Positions 46,173 through 55,686 are shown, counted from the first letter of the stretch. The stretch is DNA of 64,000 bases from an uncultured Clostridia bacterium (GCA_934456295.1 CAKSHB010000003.1:1-64000), one strand, 5' to 3'. Numbers and translations: made by a program. Notes: generated from the letters alone by a model not told the origin.

Positions 46173-47528
46173 TCAGCCGAGCAGAGACTCTATGAGCATT
46201 GCAAGCTGCTGTGCCCTTGTGCTCAGATAAGCTTTGTCGTTGCCCTCAAGCATAACGCGCACAACGGGCTCTGTGCCGGAGGGACGGATTAAAACTCTGC
46301 CTTCGCCTGCAAGCTCGTCCTCAAGCTCGGCGATTTCGGCGAGTATGCGTTCATTTGTTTTAAGCGCGGGCTTATTTTCATTTTTCACCTTTGCGTTCAC
46401 AAGCACCTGCGGAAGTATTGTAACTATCTTGCGCAGCTCCGAAAGCGGTTTGCCCGTATCCTTCATAACCTCGAGCAGAAGCAGTGCCGACAGAAGCCCG
46501 TCGCCCGTCGAGTTGTGCTCAAGACAGATTATGTGTCCCGACTCTTCTCCGCCGAGAACATAGTCCTTATCAAGCATCTCTTCAAGCACATATCTGTCGC
46601 CGACAGATGTCTGTGCCGCCTCTATACCGAGCTTTTTAAGTGCGATAAAAAATCCGAGATTGCTCATTACCGTAGCGGTTATGGTATTATTTTTAAGTTT
46701 GCCCTTCTCTTTCATATGCTTGCCGATTATGAGCATAATTTCATCGCCGGTAAGTCTTTTGCCGTTTTCATCAACAGCCAGCATTCTGTCTGCATCACCG
46801 TCAAAAGCTATGCCAATGTCATATCTGCCGTCCTCACCGACTATTTTTTCGAGCTTGTCAATATGTGTTGAGCCGCAGCCTGCGTTGATGTTTATTCCGT
46901 CGGGCTCACATGCGTATGTGAAAACTGTTGCACCGAGCTTTTCAAACGCACGCGGCGCAATCTTTGAGTTTGCTCCGTTTGAGCAGTCAACCATAAGTCT
47001 CATGCCTTCAAGCGAACAGCCGACAGTCTGTGTCGCATATGCTATATAATCGTCCGCAGCGTTAGCCTCATGGGTGCAATGACCGACGTCTGCGCCTGTG
47101 GGCAGCTCTGTATCAAAGCTGTCACCGTCCAAAATCAGCGCTTCGATTTTGTCCTCTGTGCTGTCATTAAGCTTGTAGCCCTTCGAGTTGAAGAACTTAA
47201 TCCCGTTATATTCAAAAGGATTGTGCGATGCCGAAATCACCACGCCTGCGTCTGCATTGTATTTGCGTACAAGATACGCAACCGCCGGCGTCGGAATTAC
47301 GCCGAGCATTACCACCTGTGCGCCTGTTGAACATATACCTGCCGCAAGTGCACACTCAAGCATGTCGCCGGAAAGTCTTGTATCTTTTCCGACCAGTATT
47401 TTAGGTTTGTGCGAAAGCTCCTGCGTAAGCACAGCCGCACCTGCGCGTCCGAGTTTAAAAGCCAAATCAGCCGTCAGTTCTTTATTTGCAATACCTCTTA
47501 CCCCATCGGTTCCGAATAATCTACCCAA
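46173..47528 (-). CDS. glmM: phosphoglucosamine mutase
   Basis: 451 residues. Converts glucosamine-6-phosphate to glucosamine-1-phosphate for peptidoglycan. The phosphoserine loop is V-V-I-S-A-S-H-N-P-F, the Mg loop D-G-D-A-D-R-M, the sugar loop G-G-E-E-S-G-H, and the phosphate loop R-P-S-G-T-E-P-V-V-R-V near the C-terminus. Starts M-G-R-L-F-G-T-D-G-V-R-G as usual. No cdaA/ybbR genes next to it, unlike many Firmicutes. Confidence 0.95.
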   Translation of the reverse strand: MGRLFGTDGVRGIANKELTADLAFKLGRAGAAVLTQELSHKPKILVGKDTRLSGDMLECALAAGICSTGAQVVMLGVIPTPAVAYLVRKYNADAGVVISASHNPFEYNGIKFFNSKGYKLNDSTEDKIEALILDGDSFDTELPTGADVGHCTHEANAADDYIAYATQTVGCSLEGMRLMVDCSNGANSKIAPRAFEKLGATVFTYACEPDGININAGCGSTHIDKLEKIVGEDGRYDIGIAFDGDADRMLAVDENGKRLTGDEIMLIIGKHMKEKGKLKNNTITATVMSNLGFFIALKKLGIEAAQTSVGDRYVLEEMLDKDYVLGGEESGHIICLEHNSTGDGLLSALLLLEVMKDTGKPLSELRKIVTILPQVLVNAKVKNENKPALKTNERILAEIAELEDELAGEGRVLIRPSGTEPVVRVMLEGNDKAYLSTRAQQLAMLIESLLG

Positions 47529-47588
47529 ATTATTAACCCCCAGTATTTTTAATCAGATTTAACCATATATATTATACTCATACATTAT

Positions 47589-47617
47589 ATTATACTATAC
47601 CGTTTTTGTAAAAACAA
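47589..47617 (-). promoter_or_regulatory. promoter of glmM
   Basis: Minus strand: TTGTTT (47617-47612), 17-base spacer, TATAAT (47594-47589). Confidence 0.65.
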
Positions 47618-47680
47618 GCTTTTTTGTCACAAAAATGTCCTAATTGCTAAAAAGAGCCTGTTTTTTTGTATTTTTGCTGC

Positions 47681-47709
47681 TGGACACGGCGACGTTTTTC
47701 TGATAAAAT
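47681..47709 (+). promoter_or_regulatory. promoter of luxS-mtnN
   Basis: TGGACA (47681-47686), 17-base spacer, TAAAAT (47704-47709). Confidence 0.65.
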
Positions 47710-47747
47710 AGTTCTGATAAATCTATTACAGGTAAGGAAGGATATAA

Positions 47748-48209
47748 ATGGATAAAATTGATAAGATAGCAAGCTTTACGGTAAACCATGAAACACTTTT
47801 GCCGGGACTGTATATATCGCGCGTTGACGGCGATATAACAACATATGATTTGCGCACAAGACGCCCGAACACGGGTGATTTGATGGACCATTCGACAATG
47901 CACTCGTGCGAGCATATGTTTGCAACCTTTATACGAAACTCATATCTGAGAGATGACATAATATATTTCGGACCTATGGGCTGCCAGACGGGTTTTTACC
48001 TGCTTGTCAGAAATGCCGACAACAGAAAAGTACTTGACGTTTTAAAAACTGCCTGCAAAGATGTCATCGCATATGAGGGCGAGGTTTTCGGCTGTTCGCC
48101 TGTTGAATGCGGCAACTATAAAACACTCAGCCTTGAAAATGCAAAGGCGGAATGCCGCCGATATTTAAAAATTCTCGAAGGCGTTGACGCGGATAATCTG
48201 AATTATTAA
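47748..48209 (+). CDS. luxS: S-ribosylhomocysteine lyase
   Basis: 153 residues. Cuts S-ribosylhomocysteine into homocysteine and DPD, the precursor of autoinducer-2. Metal ligands are in H-S-C-E-H (residues ~54-58) and the Cys of V-E-C-G-N-Y; Cys84-type catalytic residue in G-C-Q-T-G. Followed after 39 bases by mtnN, which makes its substrate, so the pair forms a methyl-cycle operon. Confidence 0.95.
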   Translation: MDKIDKIASFTVNHETLLPGLYISRVDGDITTYDLRTRRPNTGDLMDHSTMHSCEHMFATFIRNSYLRDDIIYFGPMGCQTGFYLLVRNADNRKVLDVLKTACKDVIAYEGEVFGCSPVECGNYKTLSLENAKAECRRYLKILEGVDADNLNY

Positions 48210-48248
48210 AATTAAAGACAGCAAAAACAAAAGCTTGGGGGAACATAT

Positions 48249-48935
48249 ATGATAGGTATAATAGGGGCAATGGACGTTGAAATCGATTTGCTCAAATCGC
48301 TGCTTGAGAATAAAACTGTTGAAAACATAAGCGGCATAGACTTTGTGTGCGGTACGCTTTACGGCAAAGAGGTTGTGGCGGCACGCTGCGGCATAGGAAA
48401 GGTTAATGCGGCAATATGCGCCCAGACGATGATTTTAAAATATGCGCCGAAAGCAGTTATAAACATAGGTGTGGGCGGTTCACTTTCAAATTCGCTCGAT
48501 ATCGGCGATATTGCAATGGCGGAATATATGGTACAAAGTGACGTTGACACATCACCGCTCGGCGACCCTGTCGGCTTTATTTCAACCGTGAATATATTGC
48601 AGATACCGTGCGACAAAGCCGTTTTGTCATCGCTCGGGGCTGCCGCGGAAAAACTCGGCATGAATTTTGTGCGCGGAGTAATTTCGACGAGTGACGCTTT
48701 TATTGCCGACGGTGCAAAAAAGGAGTGGCTTAATGAAACATTTGGGGCGATTGCGTGCGAAATGGAGGGCGGCAGCATAGGGCAGGTGTGCTATGTGAAC
48801 AAAGTTCCTTTCTGCGTCATACGTGCCATTTCCGATAAGGCGGACGGTTCGTCACATATGGACTACGGTGATTTCTGCGCTCTTGCGGCAAAAAATTCGT
48901 CATCGCTTATATGCGAATATGTAAAAAACATGTAA
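48249..48935 (+). CDS. mtnN: 5'-methylthioadenosine/S-adenosylhomocysteine nucleosidase
   Basis: 228 residues. Removes adenine from SAH (and MTA), feeding LuxS. Starts I-G-I-I-G-A-M-D-V-E-I as in the family; C-E-M-E-G holds the purine/ribose-binding Met-Glu pair, and I-S-D-K-A-D holds the catalytic Asp. Confidence 0.95.
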   Translation: MIGIIGAMDVEIDLLKSLLENKTVENISGIDFVCGTLYGKEVVAARCGIGKVNAAICAQTMILKYAPKAVINIGVGGSLSNSLDIGDIAMAEYMVQSDVDTSPLGDPVGFISTVNILQIPCDKAVLSSLGAAAEKLGMNFVRGVISTSDAFIADGAKKEWLNETFGAIACEMEGGSIGQVCYVNKVPFCVIRAISDKADGSSHMDYGDFCALAAKNSSSLICEYVKNM

Positions 48936-48946
48936 TCGGCACAACA

Positions 48947-48982
48947 AAAAAACGGGTGAAAATCAAAAGTTTCACCCGTTTT
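48947..48982 (+). terminator. terminator of luxS-mtnN
   Basis: 13-base stem (48949-48961 with 48970-48982), A-run before and T-run at the end; may also serve the convergent SDR gene. Confidence 0.85.
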
Positions 48983-49001
48983 ATTTATGCGAAAAATTAA
49001 A

Positions 49002-49805
49002 TTATTGCGGCTGCTTGCCTATGTATGCCAAAATTCCTCCGTCAACATAGAGCACATGACCGTTTACAAAATCCGATGCGTCCGATGCAAGGAACACAGC
49101 CGGTCCCATCAAATCCTCTGTTGTACCCCAGCGTGCAGCCGGAGTTTTTGCAACGATAAAAGCGTCAAACGGATGTCTTGAACCGTCGGGCTGTCTTTCG
49201 CGGAGCGGAGCGGTCTGAGGTGTTGCGATATATCCGGGTCCGATACCGTTGCACTGGATATTGTGCTCACCGTACTCAGATGCGATATTTCTTGTAAGCA
49301 TTTTAAGTCCGCCTTTTGCTGCTGCATATGCCGAAACAGTTTCACGTCCGAGCTCGCTCATCATGGAGCAGATGTTTATAATTTTGCCGTGGCCTTTTTT
49401 AATCATCGAGGGGATTACAGCTTTTGATACGATAAACGGACCGTTCAGGTCAATATCAATAACCTTTCTGAAATCCTCGGCGCTCATGTCGCACATCGGT
49501 ATACGCTTAATGATACCTGCGTTGTTAACCAAAATGTCGATAACGCCGACTTCCTTTTCAATTTTTGCAACAAGCTCGTTTACCTGTGCTTCGTTTGTAA
49601 CGTCGCATACATATCCGTGAGCCTCAATGCCCTTCTCTTTGTATGAAGCAAGTCCTTTGTCAACAAGCTCCTGATTGATGTCGTTAAAAACAATCTTTGC
49701 ACCTGCTGCGGCATATGCGCTCGCGATTGCAAAGCCTATTCCGTAGGAAGCGCCGGTAACAAGAGCAACCTTGCCCTTCAGAGAAAACTTATCCATAAAA
49801 TCCAT
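49002..49805 (-). CDS. SDR-family dehydrogenase, gluconate 5-dehydrogenase-like
   Basis: 267 residues. Rossmann loop T-G-A-S-Y-G-I-G, then N-N-A-G, the catalytic S and Y-A-A-A-K (S-A-Y-A-A-A-K). The overall sequence (G-P-G-Y-I-A-T-P-Q-T, then V-D-G-G-I-L-A-Y) is closest to gluconate 5-dehydrogenase / 2-deoxygluconate dehydrogenase types that reduce keto-sugar acids. AGGAGG lies 10 bases before the ATG at 49805. Next gene (minus) is a separate unit with its own promoter at 49844-49871. Confidence 0.8.
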   Translation of the reverse strand: MDFMDKFSLKGKVALVTGASYGIGFAIASAYAAAGAKIVFNDINQELVDKGLASYKEKGIEAHGYVCDVTNEAQVNELVAKIEKEVGVIDILVNNAGIIKRIPMCDMSAEDFRKVIDIDLNGPFIVSKAVIPSMIKKGHGKIINICSMMSELGRETVSAYAAAKGGLKMLTRNIASEYGEHNIQCNGIGPGYIATPQTAPLRERQPDGSRHPFDAFIVAKTPAARWGTTEDLMGPAVFLASDASDFVNGHVLYVDGGILAYIGKQPQ

Positions 49806-49843
49806 TTTGTAATATCCTCCTGTCTATATTGTATTCATCATAT

Positions 49844-49871
49844 ATTATACCATATACGGCAAAATAATCAA
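49844..49871 (-). promoter_or_regulatory. promoter of the SDR gene
   Basis: Minus strand: TTGATT (49871-49866), 16-base spacer, TATAAT (49849-49844). Confidence 0.7.
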
Positions 49872-49893
49872 GCACAGCTAATTAAATTTTCAG

Positions 49894-51021
49894 TTACTTA
49901 GCCGCTTTTTCAACCGCCTTATCGATTTTGCGCATGTTTTCGGGGATTTTTATACCCTGCGGACAATGGCGCATGCATGCACCGCATTCCACACAGCTCT
50001 GCGAGCCGGCGCTGCCGAGAGATTTTGCCGCATATAAAAAATCCTCTTTGCTTCCGCCCGACACATACTCGTTATATGCCGCAAACACTGCCGGTATATC
50101 AACGCCGGACGGGCAATCCATACAGTATCGGCAGCCTGTGCAGGGAATTCTGTCCTTGTTGCGGTAAAGCTCAAGCGCCTCCGAGAGGGCTTTTGTTTCG
50201 GCTTCGGAAAAAGGCTTCAGCTCGGAAACGGTTTTAACGTTATCAACAATCTGCTCCATGCTGCTCATGCCCGACAGCACTGTGAGCACATTTTCCTTTT
50301 CTGCCGCAAAACGCACCGCCCATGAGGCTATGCTTTTGTCGGGACAGACGCTTTTCAGCAGTTCGTTTGCTTTCGGGCACAAATCTGCCAGCGCGCCTCC
50401 GCGGACAGGCTCCATAACGATACATTGTATGCCGCGGCTTTTTATAATTTCATATTGTTTTTTTGCGTTCTGAAGGTCCCAGTCGAGGTAGTTAAGCTGT
50501 ATCTGCGCAAATTCAAACGAATACATGTCAATAACTTTTTCGAGAAACTCGGGCGTATCGTGGAAGGAAAAACCGATGTGACGAACTTTGCCCTGTTTTT
50601 TCATCTCATTTACAAAATCAAAAATATTGTATTTTACATAATAGCTGTCAAAATTATCCTCCATTATCGAATGGAGCAGATAGAAGTCAAAATAATCAAC
50701 TCCGCAGCGCTTAAGCTGTGTGTTGAAAATTTTTTCAACATCGCCCTGCTCCTTCACAAACCAGCCGGGCATTTTTGAAATCAGATTATAGCTTTCACGC
50801 GGATATTTTTTCAGAGCTCTGCCTATAAATTCCTCCGATTTTCCGTCGTGGTACATGTACGCCGTATCGAAATAGTTTATGCCGTTTTCATATGCATAAT
50901 CGATTATTTCCTGCGAGCGCTTTTCGTCGATTTTGCCGTTTTGCAGAGTCGGAAATCTCATACCCCCCATGCCCAGAAGCGAGATTTCCGACCCGCAGGG
51001 CTTAAAATGCCTGTACTTCAT
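49894..51021 (-). CDS. aldo/keto reductase with C-terminal 4Fe-4S domain
   Basis: 375 residues. N-terminal aldo/keto barrel (F-D-T-A-Y-M-Y-H-D-G with catalytic Asp/Tyr, K of L-I-S-K-M-P) and a ferredoxin-like C-terminal part with two cysteine clusters (C-T-G-C-R-Y-C-M-D-C-P and C-V-E-C-G-A-C-M-R-H-C-P). This class of iron-sulfur aldo/keto reductase is common in anaerobes; substrate unknown. Lies 36 bases after the MGMT-like gene on the same strand. Confidence 0.85.
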   Translation of the reverse strand: MKYRHFKPCGSEISLLGMGGMRFPTLQNGKIDEKRSQEIIDYAYENGINYFDTAYMYHDGKSEEFIGRALKKYPRESYNLISKMPGWFVKEQGDVEKIFNTQLKRCGVDYFDFYLLHSIMEDNFDSYYVKYNIFDFVNEMKKQGKVRHIGFSFHDTPEFLEKVIDMYSFEFAQIQLNYLDWDLQNAKKQYEIIKSRGIQCIVMEPVRGGALADLCPKANELLKSVCPDKSIASWAVRFAAEKENVLTVLSGMSSMEQIVDNVKTVSELKPFSEAETKALSEALELYRNKDRIPCTGCRYCMDCPSGVDIPAVFAAYNEYVSGGSKEDFLYAAKSLGSAGSQSCVECGACMRHCPQGIKIPENMRKIDKAVEKAAK

Positions 51022-51056
51022 TTTTTATTTCCGCCTTTCTGATTAATTAGCTTAAT

Positions 51057-51380
51057 TTATCTCCATAAATATTTTTCCATATCAACACGCCCGTCCGAAA
51101 GAAAGCCCACGCCCTCATTTTCGAGCATATGCCGCTGCATATCCTCGCCGCCGAACGCAAAGGCGCGCGATGTTTCGCCGAAACGGTTCACAACCCTGTG
51201 ACACGGTATTTCGCCGGGCGACGGATTTACATGAAGGGCATAGCCTACTACGCGGCTTAGACGCGGATTTCCCGCCATGGAGGCAATCTGCCCGTATGTG
51301 GAAACATATCCGCGCGGTATCTGTCTTACGATATCATATATTATATCAAATGTGTTTTTCTGTCTGCTTTTTTTAGCCAT
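51057..51380 (-). CDS. MGMT-family DNA methyltransferase domain, short form
   Basis: 107 residues from the ATG at 51380 (GGGAGA 8 bases upstream). Corresponds to the C-terminal DNA-binding domain of O6-methylguanine-DNA methyltransferase: P-R-G-Y-V-S-T-Y-G-Q-I-A-S-M-A-G, then R-x-V-G-Y-A-L and I-P-C-H-R-V-V, with the acceptor Cys in P-C-H-R (Trp in the Atl alkyltransferase-like proteins). No N-terminal domain is present. It may repair alkylated bases or only signal them. Confidence 0.8.
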   Translation of the reverse strand: MAKKSRQKNTFDIIYDIVRQIPRGYVSTYGQIASMAGNPRLSRVVGYALHVNPSPGEIPCHRVVNRFGETSRAFAFGGEDMQRHMLENEGVGFLSDGRVDMEKYLWR

Positions 51381-51435
51381 AGAGTTATCTCCCGTTTGTG
51401 TTATTTGCACGCGTGTACGATGAAGGAAGGGAAAT

Positions 51436-53106
51436 TTATATGTAGTAGCCTATTATAAGCAGCCTGTTTTGCATATCCGCCCTTATGACAATTGCAGTAT
51501 TGCCGTTTGAGTACACAATATCAAGTCTACGCCCGCCGCCGCTCTGTTGTCCTGCAAGAGAAAATCCGCCGCTTTGCAGCACACGCGTATAATACATCAG
51601 ACCTGCCGTATCAAGACGGTATGCGCGAAACATCATCTTCGAGTCCTCATCATACAAATTCTGAAGTTCTGCCTCCCCCGTCAGATAGCCGTAATTCGGC
51701 ACATTCGTGTTATCGCTGTAGAAAACGTTGCTGTTAGCGCCCGTACTTCCCGTACCGCTCGGATATGACGGAACGGAAGCGGAGGATTTTGACGACTGAA
51801 ATTCTTCAAGCGTGATGTTTTTGTCGCGCGCAACCTCATTTATGCGGTTGGACGGTATAGCAAGGTTTATGTTCTGCCCTTTTTCGATACCTGCCGCAGA
51901 TACGCCTATAACGCGGCTGTTTGTATCAAGAACCGCACCGCCGCTGCTGCCGGAGGAAATCGGTGCGCTTATCTGTATGTATTCCTGACCGTCAATCGTT
52001 CTTGACGTATTTGATATAACGCCTTCGGTAATGCTGTTATCAAGTCCGAGCGGGCTTCCTATACAAAAAATATGCTGGCCGTTTTTTGCATTATCAGAGT
52101 CGGCAAGCTCAAGTGCGTTAAAGCCGCTGCCGTCTATTTTCAGAATTGCCAAATCGTTTTTCTTATCATAGCCGAGCACACTTTTTACATCATATACACT
52201 GCCCGTCACAGTAACGATTTTTGCGGAATATGCGTCGTTGATAACGTGATAGTTGGTAACGGCAGTTCCGTCCGTATCTATAAAAAATCCGCTGCCAGAC
52301 GCTGTTGCTTTGCCGTTTTTGTCATACAGCTCAATATAAAATACGCTCGGGCTTGCCGCCTGGGAAACGCGCTCTGCGTCATACTGCTCTCCGGCGCTTT
52401 GGGTATCCTTTTCCTTAAGCGTTATGCTGAGCCTTGACGATGGATTTATAATCCTGTTTATCGCCGCCGCAGTTTCGGCACGCGTAACATTTTCGGTGGG
52501 CGAAAATGTGCCGTATTCGTCCTTGCCCGACAGTACGCCGGCGCGGTAGAGCATTATAATTTCGTTATAATAGCTGTCGCTCACTGCGACATCGGGGATT
52601 GAGTTTATCGATGTATTTATATTTGAAAGTTCGGTAAACGGCAGACTGTTTGCAAGAACATATGCGGTCTGTGCGCGTGTGGCGGGCTTTTTGAGATATG
52701 ACAAAATCTCGTCGCCGTTACGGATTATGCCGTTTTTTACCGCGTAGCTTACATACGGTTCATACCATTCGCCATCCGACACAAAGCTTTCGCCGTCAGA
52801 GTTATATATGCTCATTATTCTTGCTCCGAAGGCTATAACCTCGGAAACGCTCACAAGATCATACGGCAGAAATTTATTATCCGCACTGCCCTTTGCAATT
52901 CCGTATTCATATGCGCTTACCACATCGCCGTAGAACCAGTCGCCCTTATTTATGTCGGAAAAATATCCGTCCGTGTATGTATCCGATACCGTAAATGCGT
53001 TCATGCGCTCGGACGCAAAAGCAACCTGCGTCATGGAGCAGGTTATGGCAAGGGCAAGCATGAGGCACAAGACTCTGCACATTTTGTTTTTATAAAATTT
53101 TTTCAT
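51436..53106 (-). CDS. SLH-anchored trypsin-like serine protease (HtrA/S1C-like)
   Basis: 556 residues. Signal peptide, then three SLH-type domains (residues ~45-230: F-S-D-I-N-K-G-D-W-F-Y-G-D-V, A-T-R-A-Q-T-A-Y-V-L, V-T-R-A-E-T-A-A-A-I), then a chymotrypsin-fold protease with the triad H287 (T-N-Y-H-V-I), D318 (K-N-D-L-A-I-L) and S388 (G-S-S-G-G-A). No PDZ domain is visible: after the protease (about residue 430) comes a Ser/Pro/Gly linker and a ~75-residue tail without a match. A protease fixed to the wall polymer could act in surface protein quality control or maturation. The next gene upstream (trxA) is cut off by a hairpin terminator. Confidence 0.85.
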   Translation of the reverse strand: MKKFYKNKMCRVLCLMLALAITCSMTQVAFASERMNAFTVSDTYTDGYFSDINKGDWFYGDVVSAYEYGIAKGSADNKFLPYDLVSVSEVIAFGARIMSIYNSDGESFVSDGEWYEPYVSYAVKNGIIRNGDEILSYLKKPATRAQTAYVLANSLPFTELSNINTSINSIPDVAVSDSYYNEIIMLYRAGVLSGKDEYGTFSPTENVTRAETAAAINRIINPSSRLSITLKEKDTQSAGEQYDAERVSQAASPSVFYIELYDKNGKATASGSGFFIDTDGTAVTNYHVINDAYSAKIVTVTGSVYDVKSVLGYDKKNDLAILKIDGSGFNALELADSDNAKNGQHIFCIGSPLGLDNSITEGVISNTSRTIDGQEYIQISAPISSGSSGGAVLDTNSRVIGVSAAGIEKGQNINLAIPSNRINEVARDKNITLEEFQSSKSSASVPSYPSGTGSTGANSNVFYSDNTNVPNYGYLTGEAELQNLYDEDSKMMFRAYRLDTAGLMYYTRVLQSGGFSLAGQQSGGGRRLDIVYSNGNTAIVIRADMQNRLLIIGYYI

Positions 53107-53196
53107 AAAGAGCCACCGTCCTTTAAAAATATCATAAAATATGTATTTTACATATTACCGAAAATTCAAGGATATAAAAATGCCATATAAGCAAAA

Positions 53197-53214
53197 GAGA
53201 GCCGTTCGGCTCTC
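53197..53214 (-). terminator. terminator after trxA
   Basis: GAGAGCCG-TT-CGGCTCTC; on the minus strand followed by TTTT. Confidence 0.75.
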
Positions 53215-53227
53215 GGGGCAATTTTTT

Positions 53228-53551
53228 TTAAAGATTATTTTCAAGCATCTGTGTGTAATCGGACTTCGATCTTGCTCCGACTGCTTTTTCAACAACCTCG
53301 CCGTTTTTAAATACCATTACGGTCGGTATTGTCATAACCTTAAACTTTTCCGCAAGAGCCATCTGTTCGTCAACGTTTATTTTTCCAACCTTTGCTTTGC
53401 CCGAAAAATCACCTGCCAGCTCGTCTATGAGCGGCGAGACCATCTTGCACGGTCCGCACCATACTGCCCAAAAATCAACCAGCACGGGCATGTCCGATTT
53501 TATAACTTCATCTTCAAAATTATCGGTTGTTATTTCTATAATGTCTGCCAT
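53228..53551 (-). CDS. trxA: thioredoxin
   Basis: 107 residues, standard thioredoxin fold with W-A-V-W-C-G-P-C-K (redox pair C-G-P-C), D-x-x-x-x-V-D and the cis-Pro T-I-P-T. Single gene with its own promoter (53627-53655) and terminator. Confidence 0.95.
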   Translation of the reverse strand: MADIIEITTDNFEDEVIKSDMPVLVDFWAVWCGPCKMVSPLIDELAGDFSGKAKVGKINVDEQMALAEKFKVMTIPTVMVFKNGEVVEKAVGARSKSDYTQMLENNL

Positions 53552-53626
53552 AAAAATCTCCCTCTTTCATTTTTTTATTTTCACCGGTATTAATTCTGCA
53601 AATACACAGCTTGTACTTATGTTATT

Positions 53627-53655
53627 ATGATATTTTATTTATTGCCCGATGTCAA
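53627..53655 (-). promoter_or_regulatory. promoter of trxA
   Basis: Minus strand: TTGACA (53655-53650), 17-base spacer, TATCAT (53632-53627). Confidence 0.75.
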
Positions 53656-53740
53656 TAGGTTTATCCGCAACTTTTCAAAATGTTAACAAAGTTCAAATTG
53701 TCATAAAAAACCAAACGGGCTTAAAAAGCGCCGCTCTGCC

Positions 53741-54367
53741 TCATAAATCGGCATATTCGCTGCCGGTTATTTCACAGACTGCACGCGCATTTGTTGTGTC
53801 GCACATTTTATCGATGTATTTCTGCGTGTCATCGGTTTTTGTGTATACATACAAATCAACGCCGCTGCCGTATATGGTGTCTTTTACCGTATATCCGCCG
53901 CCGAGCGTTTCATATTTGACTTTTCCGAAATCCGTATAATCACAGCTTATTTTTACAATGTCGCACAGAGTGCGTGTCACTATGCCTGCCGCATCAATGC
54001 CGAGCTTTGCGCTTGCCGAATATGCGCGCACAAGTCCGCCCGCACCGAGCATTATGCCGCCGAAATATCTTGTTACAACAACCGCCGTATCGACAAGCCC
54101 TTCTTTGCGCATTACTTCAAGCACGGGTACACCGGCAGTTCCCGACGGTTCGCCGTCGTCGCTGTAACGCATTATGTTGCCGTCGCCTATTATATACGCA
54201 TAAACGTTATGCGTTGCGTCATAGTACTTAGAGCGCATCTGAGAAATAAGCTCCAGCGCCTCTGCCTCCGTGCTTACGGGGCGCACTGTTGATATAAAGC
54301 GCGATTTTTTTTCAATCATTGTTTCGCATGCCTCGTCTGCAACCGTTCTGTACGATTTCGGCGCCAT
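53741..54367 (-). CDS. yigZ: YigZ/IMPACT-family protein
   Basis: 208 residues from the ATG at 54367 (AGGAGGGG 7 bases upstream). IMPACT N-terminal domain: K-K-S-R-F-I-S, A-T-H-N-V-Y-A-Y, D-D-G-E-P-S-G-T-A-G-V-P and V-T-R-Y-F-G-G-I-M-L-G-A-G-G-L-V-R-A-Y. A C-terminal ferredoxin-like domain follows. Function unsettled in bacteria, possibly linked to translation. Sits 48 bases after hflX on the same strand. Confidence 0.9.
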   Translation of the reverse strand: MAPKSYRTVADEACETMIEKKSRFISTVRPVSTEAEALELISQMRSKYYDATHNVYAYIIGDGNIMRYSDDGEPSGTAGVPVLEVMRKEGLVDTAVVVTRYFGGIMLGAGGLVRAYSASAKLGIDAAGIVTRTLCDIVKISCDYTDFGKVKYETLGGGYTVKDTIYGSGVDLYVYTKTDDTQKYIDKMCDTTNARAVCEITGSEYADL

Positions 54368-54414
54368 TGATACGCCCCTCCTTTTTTTGTTTGTATGCCT
54401 GTTTTGGGCGCACA

Positions 54415-55686
54415 TTAACTGCGCACAACATAATCTCTCATTTTATTATAGCACACCGCGTCAATAAGCGCGCGGACTTCAATTCCCTCGGGGGTATAAT
54501 TTTTTTCAAGCACCGTCTGTTCTTCGTGCAGCGATGACACAAGCTTTGCCTCACTGTACGGCAGACAGAGTCTTACCTCGCGTTTTTTTCCGGGCACAGT
54601 GTCCTCAAGTACGCGCATGAGCTCATCTGTGCCGATGTTTTCTTTTGCGGATATGCAAACGGTGTGCGTACAGCCGTCAACCGATGACGGAACTATTTTG
54701 CCCTCCGCAGCGTCAATCTTATTAAGCGCCGCAATTGTGGGTTTGCCGCTTGCGCCGAGTTCATCGAGAAGATTTTGGACAACCGATATATGCGTCATGT
54801 ACTCGTCGCTTGAAATATCGATAACATGCAGCAGCACATCTGCGAGCGCAGCCTCCTCAAGCGTGGATTTAAACGCTTTTACAAGGTGGTGAGGCAGTTT
54901 TCGTATAAAGCCGACAGTATCGACAAGCAGGATTTCGCGGCTGTCGGAAAGAGTAAGCTTGCGCTGTGTGGGGTCAAGCGTTGCAAACAGCTTGTCCCCA
55001 GCCATAACCGATGCATCTGTCAAAAGGTTCATAAGTGTGGATTTTCCGGCGTTTGTGTAGCCGACAAGCGCGGCAACGGATTTGCTGTCCTTTTTGCGGC
55101 GCGTGCGCAGAAGGTCGCGGTGTTTTTGCACCTCGGAAAGCTCGTCGCAAAGCGCCTCTATGCGCCGCCTTATGTGGCGCCTGTCGGTTTCAAGCTTTGT
55201 TTCGCCGGGACCGCGTGTTCCGATACCGCCGCCGAGCCTTGAAAGCGCCTGCCCCATGCCTGTGAGCCGCGGCAGCATATAACGCAGCTGTGCAAGCTCG
55301 ACTTGTATTTTGCCCTCTTTTGTGGCGGCACGCATTGCAAATATATCGAGAATGAGCGCTGTACGGTCTATGACCTTCAGTTTCAGAAAATCGGAAATGT
55401 TGCGCACCTGTACGGGCGACAGTTCATCATCAAAAATTATCACATCGGCGCCGAGTGTTGCCGCCGCATTTGCCAGCTCTTCAAGCTTGCCCTCACCGAT
55501 ATATGTGGCAGGGTCGGGAGAGGGTCTGTTCTGAATCATATAGCCGACAACCTCAACGCCGGCGGTGTGTGCCAGCTCCTCAAGCTCGGCAATCGACTCA
55601 TCTGTTGTGTCGGTGAGCGCATCGCCGCTGCCCGTGTGTACGCCGCTCAGTATTGCTTTTTCAATTATAATGTCGTTTTCATGCAT
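54415..55686 (-). CDS. hflX: HflX-family ribosome-splitting GTPase
   Basis: 423 residues from the ATG at 55686; GGA lies about 12 bases upstream, which is wide. N-terminal HflX domain with G-x-G-K-L-E-E-L, V-I-F-D-D-E-L-S-P-V-Q, helical linker, G-P-G-E-T-K-L-E-T-D-R-R, then the GTPase with G-Y-T-N-A-G-K-S-T (P-loop), D-P-T-Q-R (switch), D-T-V-G-F-I and N-K-I-D. Splits stalled ribosomes under stress. Followed by yigZ. Confidence 0.9.
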   Translation of the reverse strand: MHENDIIIEKAILSGVHTGSGDALTDTTDESIAELEELAHTAGVEVVGYMIQNRPSPDPATYIGEGKLEELANAAATLGADVIIFDDELSPVQVRNISDFLKLKVIDRTALILDIFAMRAATKEGKIQVELAQLRYMLPRLTGMGQALSRLGGGIGTRGPGETKLETDRRHIRRRIEALCDELSEVQKHRDLLRTRRKKDSKSVAALVGYTNAGKSTLMNLLTDASVMAGDKLFATLDPTQRKLTLSDSREILLVDTVGFIRKLPHHLVKAFKSTLEEAALADVLLHVIDISSDEYMTHISVVQNLLDELGASGKPTIAALNKIDAAEGKIVPSSVDGCTHTVCISAKENIGTDELMRVLEDTVPGKKREVRLCLPYSEAKLVSSLHEEQTVLEKNYTPEGIEVRALIDAVCYNKMRDYVVRS

